From NCBI GenBank assembly GCA_965229345.1, contig OZ245872.1, forward strand, positions 2,976,001 to 3,040,000: 64,000 nucleotides of DNA. Reading direction: 5' to 3'. This document shows, one piece after another, positions 17,734-26,387 of this stretch. The translations under genes and the position numbers were made by a program. The DNA is from PBB1 sp965229345. GTDB taxonomy: Bacteria > Pseudomonadota > Gammaproteobacteria > Burkholderiales > Burkholderiaceae_C. Each line of letters starts with the position of its first letter. Position 1 is the first letter of the stretch. The notes beneath the pieces were generated by a model, which searched no databases, had not been told where the DNA came from, and saw only the letters and a program-made list of their open reading frames with translations.

Positions 17734-18713
17734 GTCAGACGCACCCGCGGATCGATCCAGGTGTAGGCGATGTCAATCACGATGTAGCTCAGCACATAGA
17801 GCAGCGAGCCCAGGAACACCATGGTGCGTACCACCGCGAAATCCTGGTTGCTGATCGCGTCGATCACGTAGGCGCCCAGGCCCGGCAGACCGAAGAAGCT
17901 CTCGAACACCAGGCTGCCGAGAAAGATGTAAGGCAGATAACCACCGGCGCTGGTGACGATCGGGATCAGCGCGTTGCGCAGCACGTGCGCGGTCAACACG
18001 CGCGGCTCGCTCAGGCCCTTGGCGCGGGCGGTGCGCACATAGTCCTTGCCGGTTTCCTCGAGGAACATCGCGCGGTACAAACGCGCCTCGCCACCGAGCC
18101 GGGCGAACAGTGAAAGGGCAATCGGCAGCAGCAGGAACTTGACCGCATCGAGCCCCGGTGCATAACCCGAGATCGGCGCCAGACGCAGCATGCGCGAGAA
18201 AACGAACTGCCCGACGATGATGTAGAACAGGCTGGAGATCGACAGCATCACCACGCACAGCACGACGCCCCAGGCATCGAAGCGGGTCTGCCGGAACATC
18301 ACCAGCAGCAGTGCGAAGGCGGTGCTCGCGACCACCTGCAGGATGAACAAGGGCAGCGCCAGCTGCAGGCTGACCGCCATCCGCGAACTCACCTGGTGGC
18401 CGATGTCACCGGCGCTCTCGGCATCGGCACGGCCGAACTGGAGCGTGAACAGGGACAGCGATCGCTCCCAGAAGATCGTGTCGGTGTAGCGCTCGCTGCC
18501 CTGCCGCGCCGGGTTCACATACAGCGGCTTGTCATAGCCGCGCTCGACCTTCCACTTGTCGATCTGCTCGGCCGTGACGCGCTTGCCGCCGATGTTCAGG
18601 CGCGCCATGTCGTCCGGCGTATTGACGGTGAAGAACAGGAAGAAGGTCGCCAGGTTGACGCCGATCAGGATCAGCACGCCGTAGGCGATGCGGCGGACGA
18701 TGGCGCTCAGCAT
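17730..18713 (-). CDS. yejB: Peptide ABC transporter permease (YejB type)
   Basis: 327 residues from the ATG at 18713. An upstream extension to 18770 overlaps the binding-protein gene and lacks family features. Opening 'LSAIVRRIAYGVLILIGVNLATFFLFF' is the typical first helix. It has the long periplasmic loop of DppB/YejB proteins and an EAA loop 'LEETGKDYVRTARAKGLSEPRVL'. The C-terminus runs 'DIAYTWIDPRVRLT', a standard family ending. Pairs with the YejE-like permease, with which it overlaps by 4 bases. Confidence 0.92.
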   Translation of the reverse strand: MLSAIVRRIAYGVLILIGVNLATFFLFFTVNTPDDMARLNIGGKRVTAEQIDKWKVERGYDKPLYVNPARQGSERYTDTIFWERSLSLFTLQFGRADAESAGDIGHQVSSRMAVSLQLALPLFILQVVASTAFALLLVMFRQTRFDAWGVVLCVVMLSISSLFYIIVGQFVFSRMLRLAPISGYAPGLDAVKFLLLPIALSLFARLGGEARLYRAMFLEETGKDYVRTARAKGLSEPRVLTAHVLRNALIPIVTSAGGYLPYIFLGSLVFESFFGLPGLGAYVIDAISNQDFAVVRTMVFLGSLLYVLSYIVIDIAYTWIDPRVRLT

Positions 18714-18744
18714 CGCCGACTCCGCTGCGGCAGCATCCGAGACG

Positions 18745-20952
18745 TCATGACAGCACCACGCCCCGCGCATCGAGCCGTTCGCGCCGGCGGAAGCTGCGCA
18801 GCGCCAGCCAGACGACCGTGATCAGCCCCGCCGCGCCCAGCGCCATCGGCCACCACACCGGCCGGTTCCACTCGGCCTGCCGGCGCGCCCGTTCGGCCGC
18901 ATCGATGCGGATGTAGCGCGCCATGTCGCGCACCAGCACGGCCGGCTTGGCGTTGTGCACCCAGGCCTGGAACGCGCCCGACGAGTACGGGAAGTAGCCG
19001 AAGGACCATGGCGCGTCCTGCTGCACGATGGCCGTCATCCGGTCGATCAGTGCCTGCTTCTCGGGCCCGTCGTCGACACCCTTGAGCTGCGCGAACAGCG
19101 CGTCGTACTCGGGGTTGGCGTAGTTCGCGGTGTTCTCGCCGTCGGAGGTCGACTTCGCGTTCGGGCCGTAGAGCAGGAACAGGAAGTTCTCGGCGTCGGG
19201 GTAATCGGCCAGCCAGCCCGACCAGAAGATCTGGTGCTTGCCCTTGCGCACCTTGTCCTGGAACTGGTTGTTGTCGGTGGCGCGGATTTCGAGCTGCACA
19301 TCGATCTTCGCGAACTGCTTGACCATCCAGTCGAGCTGCGACTTCACCTCGGGCGTGGGCTGGCTGTAGTAGTCGTAGTTCAACACCAGCGGGCGGCCGG
19401 TCGCGGCATCGCGGCCATCGGGGTAGCCGGCTTCGGCGAGCAGCTTCTTTGCGTCCTCGATCGGGCGGCGCACCACCTTGCCATCGACGAGGTGGTGGGT
19501 CACGGTGTTGATGCCCTGCGGCTGGCCGTGGCGCGAGCCGAAGATGCCATCGGGCAGCGGGCCCATGGCGGTTTCGCCCGCGCTCTTCGGGAAGATGCGG
19601 CTGTATTCCTCCCAGTCGATCGCGATCGAGATCGCCTGACGCAGCTTGCGGTTCTTCGCCTGCTGCTCGGGCGTGTCACCGCGGCCGATCACCGGGTCGA
19701 GCATGTTGAAGCCCAGGTACCACGAGGTCACGTCGGCGAACTTGGGCAGCTGAAAGCCGCGCGCGGTGTAGTCGCGCCGCACGCCTTCCGAGTCGTCCAT
19801 CTCGACCAGGAATTCCAGCCCGTCGTCGGTGCGCTCGATGCGCGGCACGTCGTAATAGCCCTGGCGGAATTTCGCACGCAACGGCACGCCCTCCTTCTCG
19901 ATCACCGCGACGAGGGTGTCGACGAACGGGGTGGGCTTGCCGCAATCGGCCAGCATGCCGTTGGTTTGATCGGCTTCGACGCCCTCACACGGATAAGGCT
20001 CGCCGCGGTAGTTCGGGTTGCGCTTCATCACGTGCCGCGTGTCCTGCACCGACTCGACCATCATGTACGGCCCGGTGCCCACCGGCCAGGTGTCGAGCGA
20101 CAGGCCGTTGGCTGCCATGCCGGGCTGGGCATAGAAGGCATCGGCCTCCCAGGGCACCGGCGCCATGAAGGTCAGCGACATCCAGTAGCTCCACTGCGGG
20201 TACTTGCCTTTGATGCGGATGCGCAGCAGGTGCTTCTCGGGGGCGGTGGCACCGATCAGCGGCCACTTCCGGAAGTCGAGAAACGGCTTGTCGCGTGCGG
20301 CGGGGTCGAGGCCTGCGCGCAGCTTCGCATCCTCGTCCTTGATCAGCGCGCCGTAGTCCTTCAGCCCCAGCACGTACTCGGAGAAGATGCCGTAGATCGG
20401 TGTCGTGATCCGCGTCGTGGCCTGACGCTTGAGCGCATAGACATAGTCCTCGGCCACCAGCTCGCGCGTGCCCTGGTGTTCGAACTGCCACGGCGAGCGG
20501 CGGTCGCCGAGTTCGCCCGGCTTCAGCGCGTGATAGAGGTAATGCCCTTGCGCATCGGTCGCGAACGCCGGGTGCGGCTGGTACCGGATGCCGGGCTTGA
20601 TGTGCACGTCGTAGACGCTTTCGGCGATCTCGGCGGCGGGCGCGTCGGCGGGCAGCGGCTGGCCGTTCTTGCCCAGGTACCGGGGCTGCGCCACCTCGAC
20701 CGCCGCCTTGCCCACCAGCACGAACGGCCGCTTCAGGTAGTGGTAGCCATAGGGCGGCTCGTAGATCTGGTAGGTGTACGGCGTCTCGTTGCTCCAGTAC
20801 GAAGCCGTGGGGTCGAGGTGGCGCGGCGAACTGCCGGAAACGGCCGTGAACAAGGTGTTGGAAGCCGCCGCGCCGTCGGGCAGCGGGTTGTTGTTGCAGC
20901 CAGCCAAAAGACTCGCCAGCGCGACCAGGGCTGCGCCGACGAGCCCGCGCAT
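18745..20952 (-). CDS. Extracellular solute-binding lipoprotein, family 5 (peptide transporter)
   Basis: 735 residues. The ATG at 20952 overlaps the stop of the LD-carboxypeptidase gene as TGATG. A lipobox 'LASLLAGC' marks lipidation. The body is an SBP_bac_5 periplasmic protein, with 'YAQPGMAANGLSLDTWPVGTGPY', 'VMKRNPNYRGEPYP' and 'KLRQAISIAIDWEEYSRIF'. A C-terminal transmembrane helix near residue 705 ('MALGAAGLITVVWLALRSF') is unusual for the family and would give it a second anchor. It resembles large YejA/YepA-type binding proteins that load peptides or muropeptides on YejBEF. Confidence 0.9.
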   Translation of the reverse strand: MRGLVGAALVALASLLAGCNNNPLPDGAAASNTLFTAVSGSSPRHLDPTASYWSNETPYTYQIYEPPYGYHYLKRPFVLVGKAAVEVAQPRYLGKNGQPLPADAPAAEIAESVYDVHIKPGIRYQPHPAFATDAQGHYLYHALKPGELGDRRSPWQFEHQGTRELVAEDYVYALKRQATTRITTPIYGIFSEYVLGLKDYGALIKDEDAKLRAGLDPAARDKPFLDFRKWPLIGATAPEKHLLRIRIKGKYPQWSYWMSLTFMAPVPWEADAFYAQPGMAANGLSLDTWPVGTGPYMMVESVQDTRHVMKRNPNYRGEPYPCEGVEADQTNGMLADCGKPTPFVDTLVAVIEKEGVPLRAKFRQGYYDVPRIERTDDGLEFLVEMDDSEGVRRDYTARGFQLPKFADVTSWYLGFNMLDPVIGRGDTPEQQAKNRKLRQAISIAIDWEEYSRIFPKSAGETAMGPLPDGIFGSRHGQPQGINTVTHHLVDGKVVRRPIEDAKKLLAEAGYPDGRDAATGRPLVLNYDYYSQPTPEVKSQLDWMVKQFAKIDVQLEIRATDNNQFQDKVRKGKHQIFWSGWLADYPDAENFLFLLYGPNAKSTSDGENTANYANPEYDALFAQLKGVDDGPEKQALIDRMTAIVQQDAPWSFGYFPYSSGAFQAWVHNAKPAVLVRDMARYIRIDAAERARRQAEWNRPVWWPMALGAAGLITVVWLALRSFRRRERLDARGVVLS

Positions 20953-21947
20953 CACCAGCCGACCAGCACGTCGCGCCCCTGCACCAGCAGTTCGACCCTG
21001 GCGCCGACCGGCATCGTCACCTTGGTGGGCACATGACCGAACGGCAGGCCGGTCAGGATGGGCACCTTCGTCAGGCTGCGCAGCTGCGCGATCGCCGTCT
21101 TCAACCGGTAACCACGGTCCAGCGGCGACGGGCGGTAGCCGCTGAAGTCGCCGAGCAGCACCGCCTTCTGCGCATCGAGCACACCGGCCTGGTGCAACTG
21201 CAGCAGGCTGCGCTCGACGCGGTACGGGTGCTCATTCACGTCTTCCAGAAACAGGATGCCGCCACGCGTGGTCGCGGCCTTCGGCCAGTGCGCGGTGCCG
21301 AGCAGCGAGGTGACCATGCACAGGTTGCCGCCCCACAAGGTGCCGCGCACCGCCAGACCGTCGAAGCCTGCTTCGGTGCGAAAGCCCACGGCTTCCAAAG
21401 CGCCGCTCATCGCTTCGACGAAGCACGGCTCGGTGATGTCGTCGACCTCTTCGCCACCGAAGTCGCCGCAGGCCATCGGCCCGGCCCAGGTCAGGCCCAC
21501 GATGCCGCGCGCGGGATGATCCGGGTGGTCGCTGTGATGGTGGCTGTCGTCGTGATCGTGGCCGTGCGCTTGGCAGGTGGCCGCGCCCTGGCCTGCGCCC
21601 TTCGTGTGGGCCAGCAAGCCGAGCTGGAAGGCAGTGAAGTCGCTGTGCCCCACCCAGCGCGTGCCGCGCTCGATGCTGCGATGGATCAGCGGCCAGTCGA
21701 TGCGGTCGAGCAGCCGGGTCAGGCCGTAGCCGCCGCGCGTGGCCATGGCGATGTCGGGCGCGCGCTCGGCCACGCGATGCAGCGCGGCGAGCCGGGTGTC
21801 GTCATCGCCGGCGAAGCGCTGGTGCTTGGCCAGCGCCGAGGCGTCGATCTCGACCTGGTAGCCCAGCGCCGCGAGGCGCCGCGCAGCGCGGCGCAAGGGA
21901 GCCGCCGCGACGACGCCGGACGGGCTGTACAGGATCAGGGACGTCAT
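20952..21947 (-). CDS. ldcA: Muramoyltetrapeptide (LD-) carboxypeptidase, S66 family
   Basis: 331 residues from the ATG at 21947. Family S66 enzymes remove the terminal D-Ala from murein tetrapeptides during cell-wall recycling. Visible: 'MATRGGYGLTRLLDRIDW', the nucleophile Ser in 'WVGHSDFTAFQLGLLA', 'LWGGNLCMVTSLLGT', the Glu region 'GGILFLEDVNEHPYRVER', and the catalytic His in 'GLPFGHVPTKVTMPVGARVEL'. An odd insertion at residues ~135-155 is dense in His and Asp (HGHDHDDSHHHSDHPDH). The gene is tightly coupled to the binding-protein gene downstream and to tadA upstream. Confidence 0.92.
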   Translation of the reverse strand: MTSLILYSPSGVVAAAPLRRAARRLAALGYQVEIDASALAKHQRFAGDDDTRLAALHRVAERAPDIAMATRGGYGLTRLLDRIDWPLIHRSIERGTRWVGHSDFTAFQLGLLAHTKGAGQGAATCQAHGHDHDDSHHHSDHPDHPARGIVGLTWAGPMACGDFGGEEVDDITEPCFVEAMSGALEAVGFRTEAGFDGLAVRGTLWGGNLCMVTSLLGTAHWPKAATTRGGILFLEDVNEHPYRVERSLLQLHQAGVLDAQKAVLLGDFSGYRPSPLDRGYRLKTAIAQLRSLTKVPILTGLPFGHVPTKVTMPVGARVELLVQGRDVLVGW

Positions 21948-21955
21948 CGCGTTGC

Positions 21956-22543
21956 TCAGAGCACGTCGGCGGCAGGTGGCAGTTCGAGTGCCTCGCCGGC
22001 CGGGATGGTGGATGCGTCGGCATCCGGCAAGCCCGATGCACCCTCCGGCGCCGGGGCAGCCCGCCGCTGCCGGTACTGCTCGCGCCGCTCGGCAAAGAAG
22101 TCCCGCAGCACGGTGCTGCACGCCTCGGCCATCACACCGCCCTGGATCTGCGTGTGGTGGTTCAGCTGCGGCTGGGCAAACAGATCGATCACCGAGCCAG
22201 CCGCGCCCGTCTTCGGATCGGCCGCACCGAAAACCACCCGCTTGAAGCGCGCATGCAGCAGCGCCATCGCACACATGGCGCACGGTTCGAGCGTCACATA
22301 CAGCTCGCATTCGGGCAGCCGGTAGTTGCCCAGCAGCGTGGCGGCGTGGCGCAGCGCCACGATCTCGGCGTGTGCAGTCGGGTCGTGCTCGGTGATCGGG
22401 CGGTTGTAGCCGGTGGCGATCACCTGGCCAGCGCGCAGGATCACCGCGCCGACCGGCACCTCGCCGACCAGCCACGCGTTGTGTGCCTGATCGAGCGCGA
22501 TGCGCATCGCCGCTTCATCTTGCGGCGAAGAGGTTGCAGTCAT
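21956..22543 (-). CDS. tadA: tRNA-specific adenosine deaminase
   Basis: 195 residues from the ATG at 22543; the upstream extension overlaps another gene and is not family-like. TadA makes inosine at the wobble base of tRNA-Arg. Zinc and catalytic motifs: 'TAHAEIVALRHA' (HAE) and 'TLEPCAMCAMALLHAR' (PCxxC). 'GEVPVGAVI' and 'LNHHTQIQGGV' are also typical. A Pro/Ala-rich C-terminal tail extends it beyond the usual ~165 residues. Starts the tadA-ldcA-ABC run on the minus strand. Confidence 0.95.
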   Translation of the reverse strand: MTATSSPQDEAAMRIALDQAHNAWLVGEVPVGAVILRAGQVIATGYNRPITEHDPTAHAEIVALRHAATLLGNYRLPECELYVTLEPCAMCAMALLHARFKRVVFGAADPKTGAAGSVIDLFAQPQLNHHTQIQGGVMAEACSTVLRDFFAERREQYRQRRAAPAPEGASGLPDADASTIPAGEALELPPAADVL

Positions 22544-22556
22544 GGGGCGCACCGGC

Positions 22557-22805
22557 TCAGCGGGAATCGTCGCCCCGGGTGGGCGGGGCCTGCATCGCGC
22601 GGACCAGATCGTCCTGAACCTGGCGCGGCAGGTCGCGCACAGGTGTCGCCGCGAGCGACGGGTCCACGCCGGCAGCCGATGCCGCATTCGACGAGACCGC
22701 TGCGGTGGCGTTGGTGGTGCCGGCGTGCTTGAGCTGCGTCTTCGCGAGCAGACCCACGACGGCCAGCACCAGCAACAGTGAAACGCACCCCAACAGCATC
22801 CGCAT
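22557..22805 (-). CDS. Small membrane or secreted protein, unknown
   Basis: 82 residues. An N-terminal hydrophobic helix ('MLLGCVSLLLVLAVVGLLAK') is followed by an Ala/Thr/Ser-rich stretch and a short charged tail ('DLPRQVQDDLVRAMQAPP'). No domain recognised. It lies 13 bases upstream of tadA in the same direction, so it is probably the first gene of that transcript. The coding call rests on position and the clear membrane anchor. Confidence 0.6.
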   Translation of the reverse strand: MRMLLGCVSLLLVLAVVGLLAKTQLKHAGTTNATAAVSSNAASAAGVDPSLAATPVRDLPRQVQDDLVRAMQAPPTRGDDSR

Positions 22806-22871
22806 GGCTCATTCCCGTTCGACGTGATTCGCGGCTGGCGACAGCGGCGGATGCTAACCGCCCATCGGCAC

Positions 22872-24011
22872 TCAACGGTGGGGGGCAGTCGTCTCTTCGG
22901 CAGGCGCCTTCATCATCAGGTGCACGGGGTACTCGCGGGCGCCACTGGCGGCCGGCGCCGGCACATCGTTGTCGACCATCGGGCCATGGGTCCGTGGCCC
23001 GCGCAAGGCCACCCAGGCCGCTTGGAGCGGATGCGCCACCGCGGCGTTCACCGCGGTCGGCTCGTACCCGCAATGCGCCATGCACTGGGCGCACTTGGGG
23101 TTGCTGCTGGAGCCGTATTTCTCCCAGGGCGTCTCTTTCATCAGCGCCGCAAAGGTGGGTGCGTAGCCTTCGTCGGCCATCAGGTAGCAGGGCTTCTGCC
23201 AGCCGAACACATTGCGGGCCGGACTGCCCCAAGGCGTGCACTGGTAGTTCTGGTTACCCGCCAGGAAATCGAGATACAGGCTGGAGTGGTTCAGGCGCCA
23301 TCGGCGCGCACCGCGGCGCGTGGCGCCCAGCTTGAAGATGTCCCGGAACAGCTGGCGAGTGGCCTGGCGCTGCAGGAACACATGCTGCTGCGGCGCCCGC
23401 TCGTAGCTGAAGCCGGGCGAAATGGTGGCCGCCTCCACGCCCAGATCCACCAGATAGTCCAGGAAAGCGGCCACGCGCTCCGGCGTCTCGCCGCTGAAGA
23501 GGGTGCAATTGACGCTGACCCGGAAGCCCCGCGCCAGCGCCAGCTGGATCGCCTCGACGGCGCGGTCGAACACGCCCTCCTGGCACACCGCTTCGTCATG
23601 GCGCTCACGGTCGCCGTCGAGGTGCACCGAAAAGGTCAGGTAGGGCGACGGCGTGTAGTCGTCCATGCGCTTCTTCAGCAGCAGCGCGTTGGTACACAAA
23701 TAGACGAACTTCTTGCGGGCGACGATGCCGCGCACGATCTCGGGCATCTCCTTGTGCAGCAGCGGCTCACCGCCGGGAATCGACACGACCGGCGCGCCGC
23801 ACTCGTCAACGGCCTCCAGGCACTCGGCCACGCTCAGCCTCTTGTCGAGTATGTCTTCCGGGTAATCGATCTTGCCGCAGCCGGCGCAAGCCAGGTTGCA
23901 GCGAAACAGCGGCTCCAGCATCAGCACCAGCGGGTAGCGCCTGTTGCCCAGGAGCTTTTGCTTGACGACGTAGGCGCCGACGCTCAGTTTCTGCTTGAAG
24001 GGGATGCTCAT
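22872..24011 (-). CDS. hpnH: Hopanoid adenosyl-hopene transferase (radical SAM)
   Basis: 379 residues. HpnH joins a 5'-deoxyadenosyl unit to diploptene, the first step towards extended C35 hopanoids. The radical-SAM iron-sulfur motif is CxxxCxxC at Cys38, Cys42 and Cys45. 'SIPGGEPLLHKEMPEIV' and 'FSVHLDGDRERHDEAV' are family blocks. The C-terminal Cys-rich part 'NPKCAQCMAHCGYEPT' matches the SPASM-like end. It is divergent from shc, with hpnG and hpnO on the other side. Confidence 0.96.
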   Translation of the reverse strand: MSIPFKQKLSVGAYVVKQKLLGNRRYPLVLMLEPLFRCNLACAGCGKIDYPEDILDKRLSVAECLEAVDECGAPVVSIPGGEPLLHKEMPEIVRGIVARKKFVYLCTNALLLKKRMDDYTPSPYLTFSVHLDGDRERHDEAVCQEGVFDRAVEAIQLALARGFRVSVNCTLFSGETPERVAAFLDYLVDLGVEAATISPGFSYERAPQQHVFLQRQATRQLFRDIFKLGATRRGARRWRLNHSSLYLDFLAGNQNYQCTPWGSPARNVFGWQKPCYLMADEGYAPTFAALMKETPWEKYGSSSNPKCAQCMAHCGYEPTAVNAAVAHPLQAAWVALRGPRTHGPMVDNDVPAPAASGAREYPVHLMMKAPAEETTAPHR

Positions 24012-24385
24012 ACAGGTGGCTGTTCTTCGACTGTCCTGTTTCAGATGGCATCACACGACGCCCGGTGGATCGATCGGACCGGCACGTTGGGCCCGTCGCA
24101 GTCTAACTTCGGTCCGAGCCCCGCACCAGACCACCACGGTAAAGACCGGGACGAGACGGGCTTCAGCCGCGATTCAGTTTTGCCGTCTAGCGTCCCGGCA
24201 AGCGGGTTGGGCTCGGTGGGATCCCATGGTTCACGCATATAGTGCGTTCCGGGTCGGGATGGCCGAGGAGTTCTCCACGATCCGACCGGCAGCGGCATGG
24301 GCTGAGCGCATCGCCACTCACCCGAACCGACTCGACGCTGCAGCTTCCCGCCAGACGCACGACATGACGATCGAACGAGGACAGT
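24012..24385. other. Divergent promoter region between hpnH and shc
   Basis: 374 bases with no gene. It holds an imperfect palindrome TTGCCG-N10-CGGCAA (24180-24201) and a TATAGT box (24238-24243) without a convincing -35. It should contain the promoters for both hopanoid transcripts. Regulators are not evident. Confidence 0.45.
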
Positions 24386-26386
24386 GTGAACGTGGGTGAA
24401 TTGCTTGAGTTGGGCATGACCGACATGCCACAAGGCAACAAGGAAGTGATCGCAGCGGCCCTGGGCCGCAGTGTCAGTGCCCTCATCGAACGGCAACATG
24501 CGCACGGGTATTGGTGCTTCGAGCTCGAGGCCGACTGCACCATCCCGGCCGAATACCTGCTGATGATGCATTACATGGACGAGGTCGATCGCGACCTGGC
24601 GTCCAAGCTGGCGGTGTATCTGCGTGACCGTCAGCAGGCCGATGGCGGTTGGACACTGTATCACGGCGGGGCCATGGACCTCAGCTGTTCGGTCAAGGTG
24701 TACTACGCGCTGAAGCTGGCAGGAGACGACCCCGACGCCCCCCACATGCAGCGTGCCCGGCGCGCCATCCTGGCCCACGGCGGCGCAGCCCGAGCGAACG
24801 TGTTCACCCGCATCACGCTGGCACTGTTTCAGCAAGTGCCTTGGCGTGCGGTGCCGTTCATCCCGGTCGAGGCGCTGCTGCTGCCGCGCTGGTTCCCGTT
24901 TCACCTGTCCAAGGTGTCGTACTGGTCGCGCACGGTGATGGTGCCGCTGCTCATCCTGTGCAGCCTCAAGCCGCGTGCGCGCAACCCCGACGGGGTCGGC
25001 ATCGCCGAGCTGTTCACCACCCGGCCCGACCAGGAGCGCGATTACTTCCCGGTGCGCTCAACGCTCAACCGGGCCTTCCTGCTCTTCGATTCGATCGGCA
25101 AACGGGTCGAGCCATTCATCCCTCGCTGGTTGCGCGCTCGGGCGGTCCGCCGCGCCGAGAACTGGCTCGTCGAACGCCTGAACGGGGACGGCGGGCTGGG
25201 CGCCATCTTCCCGGCGATGGTGAACGCCTACGAGGCGCTGCAGCTGCTGGGCTACCCGGCGGATCACCCCCATTGCGTGGCCGCTCGGCAGTCTCTCAAG
25301 GACTTGCTGGTCGTCAACGACCAATCCGCCTACTGTCAGCCTTGCCTCCCGCCGGTGTGGGACACCGCGCTGGCAGCGTTGGCCCTGGTGGAGGCCGGAC
25401 CGGTGGGCCAGCAGGCGGCCCAACGCGGCCTGGCCTGGCTGGACGCGGTGCAGTTGAGCGACGAGCCCGGCGACTGGCGCGACTCGCGGCCCGAGCTGGC
25501 CGGCGGCGGTTGGCCGTTTCAATTTGCCAACGCCTACTACCCCGACCTCGACGACACCAGTGCCGTCGCCTGGGCCATGAACGCCGCGGGACGTGCCTCG
25601 GACGAGGAGCACCTGCGCCGCGCCGTGCAGTGGGTGGCCGGCATGCAGTCGAGCAACGGTGGCTTCGGCGCCTTCGACGTCGACAACACCCACTACTACC
25701 TCAATGAAATCCCATTCGCCGACCACGGGGCCTTGCTGGATCCACCGACGGCCGACGTCAGCGCGCGCTGCCTGATCGCACTGCACCTGCTGGGCGAATC
25801 GGCCCGGGCGCAGCTCGACGCCTGCATGGCTTACCTGCGCCAGCAGCAGGAAACCTCGGGCGCCTGGTTCGGGCGCTGGGGCACCAACTACATCTACGGC
25901 ACCTGGTCGGTGCTGACCGCGTTCGAGCAGGTCGGCCTGCCGGCCAGTGACCCGGCGGTGCGGCGTGCAGCGGCCTGGCTGAAAAGCGTGCAGCGCGCCG
26001 ATGGCGGCTGGGGCGAGCACAACGACAGCTACGAAGACCCGGCCACGGCCGGCCAGGCCAGCGCAAGCACCTCCTTCCAGACCGCCTGGGCGATGCTCGC
26101 GCTGATGGCCGCAGGCGAAGGCCTGTGCGATGCGGTGGCTCGCGGTGCGGCCTACCTCGCCGCCACGCAGGCCCCCGACGGCCTCTGGACCGAGCCTTGG
26201 TACACCGCGCCGGGTTTCCCGCGTGTCTTCTACCTGAAGTACCACGGCTACAGCGCGTACTTCCCGGTCTGGGCGCTGGCGCGCTACGCCCGGCTGGCAG
26301 GGTTGCAGCCACACCGAGTGGTCTCGGTGGAAGCGCCTTCCGGCGTACCGGCCGCGCCACCGGCCTCGCAATGGATTGCGGCCTGA
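24386..26386 (+). CDS. shc: Squalene-hopene cyclase
   Basis: 666 residues. The enzyme cyclises squalene to hopene at the membrane. The catalytic DxDD motif is DLDD at residues 387-390. QW repeats are seen throughout, e.g. 'QQADGGWTLYHGG', 'RLNGDGGLGAIFPAMVNAYEAL', 'QSSNGGFGAFDVDN', 'QRADGGWGE' and 'QAPDGLWTEPWYTAPGFPRVFYLKYHGY'. The GTG at 24386 has a GAGG 6 bases upstream; an ATG at 24416 is the alternative. It heads a transcript shc-hpnG-hpnO, divergent from hpnH. Confidence 0.97.
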   Translation: MNVGELLELGMTDMPQGNKEVIAAALGRSVSALIERQHAHGYWCFELEADCTIPAEYLLMMHYMDEVDRDLASKLAVYLRDRQQADGGWTLYHGGAMDLSCSVKVYYALKLAGDDPDAPHMQRARRAILAHGGAARANVFTRITLALFQQVPWRAVPFIPVEALLLPRWFPFHLSKVSYWSRTVMVPLLILCSLKPRARNPDGVGIAELFTTRPDQERDYFPVRSTLNRAFLLFDSIGKRVEPFIPRWLRARAVRRAENWLVERLNGDGGLGAIFPAMVNAYEALQLLGYPADHPHCVAARQSLKDLLVVNDQSAYCQPCLPPVWDTALAALALVEAGPVGQQAAQRGLAWLDAVQLSDEPGDWRDSRPELAGGGWPFQFANAYYPDLDDTSAVAWAMNAAGRASDEEHLRRAVQWVAGMQSSNGGFGAFDVDNTHYYLNEIPFADHGALLDPPTADVSARCLIALHLLGESARAQLDACMAYLRQQQETSGAWFGRWGTNYIYGTWSVLTAFEQVGLPASDPAVRRAAAWLKSVQRADGGWGEHNDSYEDPATAGQASASTSFQTAWAMLALMAAGEGLCDAVARGAAYLAATQAPDGLWTEPWYTAPGFPRVFYLKYHGYSAYFPVWALARYARLAGLQPHRVVSVEAPSGVPAAPPASQWIAA

Positions 26387-26387
26387 G

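Noticed and set aside
14320..17766. 1148-codon plus-strand open frame opposite the ABC transporter genes
   Set aside because: It is antisense to three well-supported transporter genes, rich in Gln/His/Arg as high-GC shadow frames are, and has no recognisable domain.
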